A stretch of DNA of 8,096 bases from an uncultured Succinatimonas sp. (GTDB lineage: Bacteria > Pseudomonadota > Gammaproteobacteria > Enterobacterales > Succinivibrionaceae), in NCBI GenBank assembly GCA_900548485.1, contig URKL01000076.1, forward strand, positions 1 to 8,096, given 5' to 3'. The position numbers and the translations under genes were made by a program. Shown here in pieces: positions 6,284 through 8,096 of this stretch; the stretch's first letter is position 1, and the number at the start of each line of letters is the position of its first letter. A model generated the notes under the pieces. It saw only the letters and a program-made list of their open reading frames with translations, ran no database searches and was not told where the DNA came from.

Positions 6284-7534
6284 ATGGCTACACTTTATAA
6301 AAATGCAAAACTTATAGATAGACAAGATCTTGTATCAATTCTTGTAGCAGACGATGGTAAGTTTGAAAAGATTGCAACTTATATTGAAGATATCAAAGGC
6401 GCAACTGTTGTAGATTTAGAGGGTAAATTAGTGCTACCTCCTTTTGCTGATGCTCATATTCATTTAGATTATGTGTTTACAGCTTCTCTACCTACTACCA
6501 AGACCAAATCTGGTACTTTATTTGAGGCCATTGATAACTGGTCAGGAGCAAAAGATAAGTTAACCATTGAGGAGATTAAAGCTCGTGCTTATAAAGCCAT
6601 CAAGATGCAAATTTCACACGGTGTGCAATATGTAAGAACTCATATTGATGTAACCGAACCTAATTTTACAGCACTCAAAGCCATGTTAGAGATTAAAGAG
6701 CAAGTAAAAGACTACATGGATATTCAGCTTGTAGCTTTTCCTCAAGAAGGTTATTTTGCCTATAAAAACGGCGATAAATTAGTTGAAGAAGCTCTAAAGA
6801 TGGGTGCTGATGTAGTTGGTGGCATTCCTCATTTTGAGTTCACTCGTGAAGATGGTATCAAGTCTGTACAAACAGGCTTTGCTCTTGCGCAAAAGTATGA
6901 CAAGTTATTAGATTTTCATTGTGATGAGACTGATGATGAGCAATCCCGTTTTGTCGAATCCATTGCAGCATTGACATACTTTAATGGCATGCAAGGCAGA
7001 ACAGCAGCATCTCACACTTGTGCCATGGGATCTTACAACAACGCTTATGCCTTTAAGATGATGACTAAGTTTAAAAAGGCTCAATTAAACTTTATTGTAT
7101 GTCCAACTGAGAACTGTTACTTACAAGGCAGATATGATTCTTATCCAAAGCGTCGTGGTATCTCTCGTGTAGATGAATTAACTAAAAATGGTTTAAATGT
7201 TTCTTTTGCTCAGGACTCTATTTCTGATCCTTGGTACCCACTTGGCAATGGTAATTTAATGCATCAATTAGATTTTGGTTTACATTTGTCTCATATGATG
7301 AGTATTGAAGAAATTTCAGACTCCTTAAAGTTTGTAACTGACAATGGTGCAAAAACCATGTGCATTAAAGATTATGGTATCAAAGAAGGTAATAGCTCCA
7401 ACTTTGTAGTACTTGATGAAACCAATGTATTTGATGCAGTAAGAAACTCTGCAAGCACTATTTTAAGTGTGCGTCATGGCAAAGTTATCATGAAAAAGCA
7501 ACCAGAAAGAGTTTTAACTCAATACGATTTTTAA
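6284..7534 (+). CDS. CodA-like amidohydrolase (cytosine or creatinine deaminase type)
   Basis: This encodes 416 residues, close to E. coli cytosine deaminase CodA (427) and alignable with it from memory over most of its length. Family enzymes are cytoplasmic metal-dependent TIM-barrel deaminases. Key residues are present: H58 and H60 in DAHIHLD, Q154 in AFPQEG, H212 and E215 in HCDETDDEQSRFVE, H244 in SHTCAMGSYN, and the catalytic D311 in FAQDSISDPWYPLGN, as well as LQGRYDSYPKRRGISRVDEL (280-299). Two pocket positions differ: the E. coli DDVFDPW stretch is DSISDPW here, so the D314 and F316 equivalents are both serine. E. coli D314 is known to shape substrate choice, so the ligand may not be cytosine itself. 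Related enzymes also deaminate creatinine or isoguanine, so I withhold the codA symbol. The start has a modest TAAGG (6269-6273). It lies 18 bases after the permease, in the operon. Confidence 0.88.
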   Translation: MATLYKNAKLIDRQDLVSILVADDGKFEKIATYIEDIKGATVVDLEGKLVLPPFADAHIHLDYVFTASLPTTKTKSGTLFEAIDNWSGAKDKLTIEEIKARAYKAIKMQISHGVQYVRTHIDVTEPNFTALKAMLEIKEQVKDYMDIQLVAFPQEGYFAYKNGDKLVEEALKMGADVVGGIPHFEFTREDGIKSVQTGFALAQKYDKLLDFHCDETDDEQSRFVESIAALTYFNGMQGRTAASHTCAMGSYNNAYAFKMMTKFKKAQLNFIVCPTENCYLQGRYDSYPKRRGISRVDELTKNGLNVSFAQDSISDPWYPLGNGNLMHQLDFGLHLSHMMSIEEISDSLKFVTDNGAKTMCIKDYGIKEGNSSNFVVLDETNVFDAVRNSASTILSVRHGKVIMKKQPERVLTQYDF

Positions 7535-7543
7535 GGTAGTAGT

Positions 7544-7762
7544 ATGAAAGATATGCATAAATTAACTCGTTTTGAGTTTGAAAAAGAATCTGACAACGTT
7601 GTAATTTTACCCATAGGTTCAACAGAGCAACACGGACCTCACCTACCCCTAGGGGTTGATACTTATATTGCAAAAGATATTAGTGAAATTTTTGCAAAAA
7701 AATGCGGTGCTATTGTAGCTCCTGCTCTAGCTTATGGCTACAAGTCAAAGCCATTATCAGGG
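7544..7762 (+). pseudogene. N-terminal part of a creatininase-family amidohydrolase, cut by a sequence junction
   Basis: About 73 genuine residues of a protein that is normally about 240-270 long. The hallmark GSTEQHGPHLPLGVD (25-39) supplies the first metal ligands of the family (E28, H30 and D39, matching E34, H36 and D45 of Pseudomonas creatininase), followed by the family-like APALAYGYKSKPLSG (59-73). After that, where relatives usually read G-G-P-x-x-P-G-T, the frame becomes AYAPAQLRYDCNN and stops at 7802-7804. The rest, including the other metal ligands, is absent. The break coincides with a jump to GC-rich foreign sequence, so the gene is probably intact in the real genome. The family includes creatinine amidohydrolase, MftE and formamide hydrolases. 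Its start overlaps the upstream stop through AAGG (7533-7536), so it belongs to the operon. The next in-frame ATG is at 7553. Confidence 0.85.
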
Positions 7763-7764
7763 GC
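7760..7764. other. Sequence junction 1: gammaproteobacterial-like to Burkholderiales-like DNA
   Basis: Left of here the sequence is AT-rich and codes for a well-conserved creatininase N-terminus. Right of here the family match ends and base composition jumps: 7921-7980 has 39 of 60 bases G or C. The last family-like codons are TCA (7757-7759) and GGG (7760-7762). Nothing at the joint resembles an insertion-sequence end or a target duplication. An assembly or amplification chimera is the simplest reading; I cannot exclude a real rearrangement. Confidence 0.75.
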
Positions 7765-7900
7765 CTACGCGCCGGCGCAATTGCGCTATGACTGTAACAA
7801 CTGAGAAACATTTGCGTCTGATGCGGATCGGCTCTAGGCTTGCCTTGCGATCAAGTTAACCCAACATCCCTCTTCACTGAGGGTTATGGAGTAAAGATAA
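7765..7900 (+). promoter_or_regulatory. Upstream region and ribosome binding site of the porin fragment
   Basis: This is non-coding DNA before the porin start. It holds overlapping palindromes GCGCCGGCGC (7769-7778) and GCGCAATTGCGC (7775-7786), and a weak promoter-like pair TTGCGT (7812-7817) and TAGGCT (7835-7840) with 17-base spacing. A hairpin CCCTC (7868-7872) / GAGGG (7879-7883) lies just ahead of the ribosome binding site GGAG (7888-7891). The promoter call is weak; the ribosome binding site, nine bases before the start codon, is good. Confidence 0.35.
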
Positions 7901-8041
7901 ATGTTCAAGAAGTCTCTTGCCGCGCTCGCCGTTCTCGGCGTTGCCGCCGGTTATGCCTCCGCTGCCAATGTCACCCTTTACGGTGTTGCTGACCTTGGCC
8001 TGATGTACAACCATTCCAAGGTCGAAACGGGCAATACCGCC
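7901..8041 (+). pseudogene. 5' fragment of a Burkholderiales-type trimeric porin
   Basis: Forty-seven codons of a Gram-negative porin. MFKKSLAALAVLGVAAGYASA is a typical signal peptide with cleavage expected after ASA, and the mature start ANVTLYGVADLGLMYNHS is the first beta-strand of the OmpC/Omp32-like porin family (Porin_4) common in Burkholderiales, including gut Sutterellaceae. These porins form outer-membrane diffusion channels of about 350-400 residues. Codon use is GC-rich (GCC, CTC, GGC), unlike all genes to the left. The reading frame stays open across the second junction into an unrelated protein, so the true gene is cut at about 8041. The open frame 7901-8096 has no stop before the window end. 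Confidence 0.8.
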
Positions 8042-8096
8042 ATGGCAGTATTCCGTGTAGAGAAAACAAAGGACTTTACGATAATGAGCAATCACC
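8042..8096 (+). CDS. Start of a Firmicutes mobile-element replication-initiator/helix-turn-helix protein (partial)
   Basis: The last 55 bases encode MAVFRVEKTKDFTIMSNH, running off the window. This is the typical N-terminus of a helix-turn-helix/replication-initiator-A-type protein found on integrative elements and plasmids of Lachnospiraceae, Ruminococcaceae and other Firmicutes, where it usually continues HLR...LSLKAKGLLS. In its normal setting a strong ribosome binding site precedes the ATG. Here the preceding bases are porin coding sequence with no such site, so the gene has been separated from its own upstream DNA. Composition also drops (22 of 55 G or C). The match is short but distinctive. 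Confidence 0.65.
   Translation, partial: MAVFRVEKTKDFTIMSNH

Noticed and set aside
7769..7786. Overlapping palindromes GCGCCGGCGC and GCGCAATTGCGC as a recombination or attachment site explaining junction 1
   Set aside because: They lie a few bases inside the GC-rich side, no matching copy is seen on the other side, and no recombinase gene or repeat supports site-specific integration.
7874..8095. 73-codon open frame on the minus strand at the right edge
   Set aside because: It is antisense to the porin and replication-protein fragments, crosses the junction at 8042, and its residues show no recognisable pattern, whereas the plus strand gives a clear signal peptide and two family signatures.
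7901..8096. A natural porin fused to a DNA-binding replication protein
   Set aside because: A secreted beta-barrel leader joined after 26 mature residues to a cytoplasmic replication protein makes no biological sense, and composition and taxonomic signature both change at the joint. Keeping the frame has a one-in-three chance.

Overview
Most of the window (about 1-7760) is AT-rich DNA from a Gram-negative bacterium. The close match of the first gene to E. coli PpnN/YgdH along its whole length, the lipoprotein signal peptides and the low GC point to an AT-rich gammaproteobacterium. A gut anaerobe of the Succinivibrionaceae (Anaerobiospirillum/Succinatimonas type) is my best guess, but it is inference from style and cannot be proved from this sequence alone.

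Layout. (1) 154-1530 encodes PpnN, a nucleotide 5'-monophosphate nucleosidase; a perfect 12-bp-arm inverted repeat overlaps its probable -10 element. (2) A hairpin at 1545-1568 separates ppnN from a convergent small lipoprotein gene (1618-1962, minus strand) of the lipocalin-like type. (3) A very AT-rich divergent intergenic region (1963-2418) holds the lipoprotein promoter, a leftward terminator-like hairpin and a set of mutually exclusive hairpins. (4) 2419-7762 is a tight rightward operon: PotA-like ATPase, lipoprotein solute-binding protein, two PotB/PotC-like permeases, a CodA-like amidohydrolase, and the N-terminal 73 codons or so of a creatininase-family hydrolase. Gaps between these genes are 8-47 bases. 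A strong GUAA-capped hairpin follows the binding-protein gene.

How the operon may work. The transporter looks like a polyamine importer, but the binding protein seems to lack the acidic residues that hold polyamines in PotD/PotF. Its partners are a cytosine-deaminase-like enzyme and a creatininase-family amidohydrolase. I infer uptake and hydrolytic breakdown of a neutral cyclic amidine/pyrimidine-like compound such as creatinine, cytosine or a modified pyrimidine. Creatinine is attractive because cytosine-deaminase-type enzymes can have creatinine deaminase activity and the creatininase family opens the creatinine ring. The substrate is not proved here.

The right end is composite. At about 7760 the creatininase gene stops matching its family and the sequence becomes GC-rich, carrying the upstream region and first 47 codons of a Burkholderiales-type (Sutterellaceae-like) porin. 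At about 8042 it switches again to the first 18 codons of a Firmicutes mobile-element replication-initiator/helix-turn-helix protein (MAVFRVEKTKDFTIMSNH). Three taxonomic signatures within 340 bases most likely mean a chimeric assembly or amplification product, so nothing right of about 7760 should be read as the neighbourhood of the operon. No tRNA, rRNA, CRISPR array or insertion sequence was seen.
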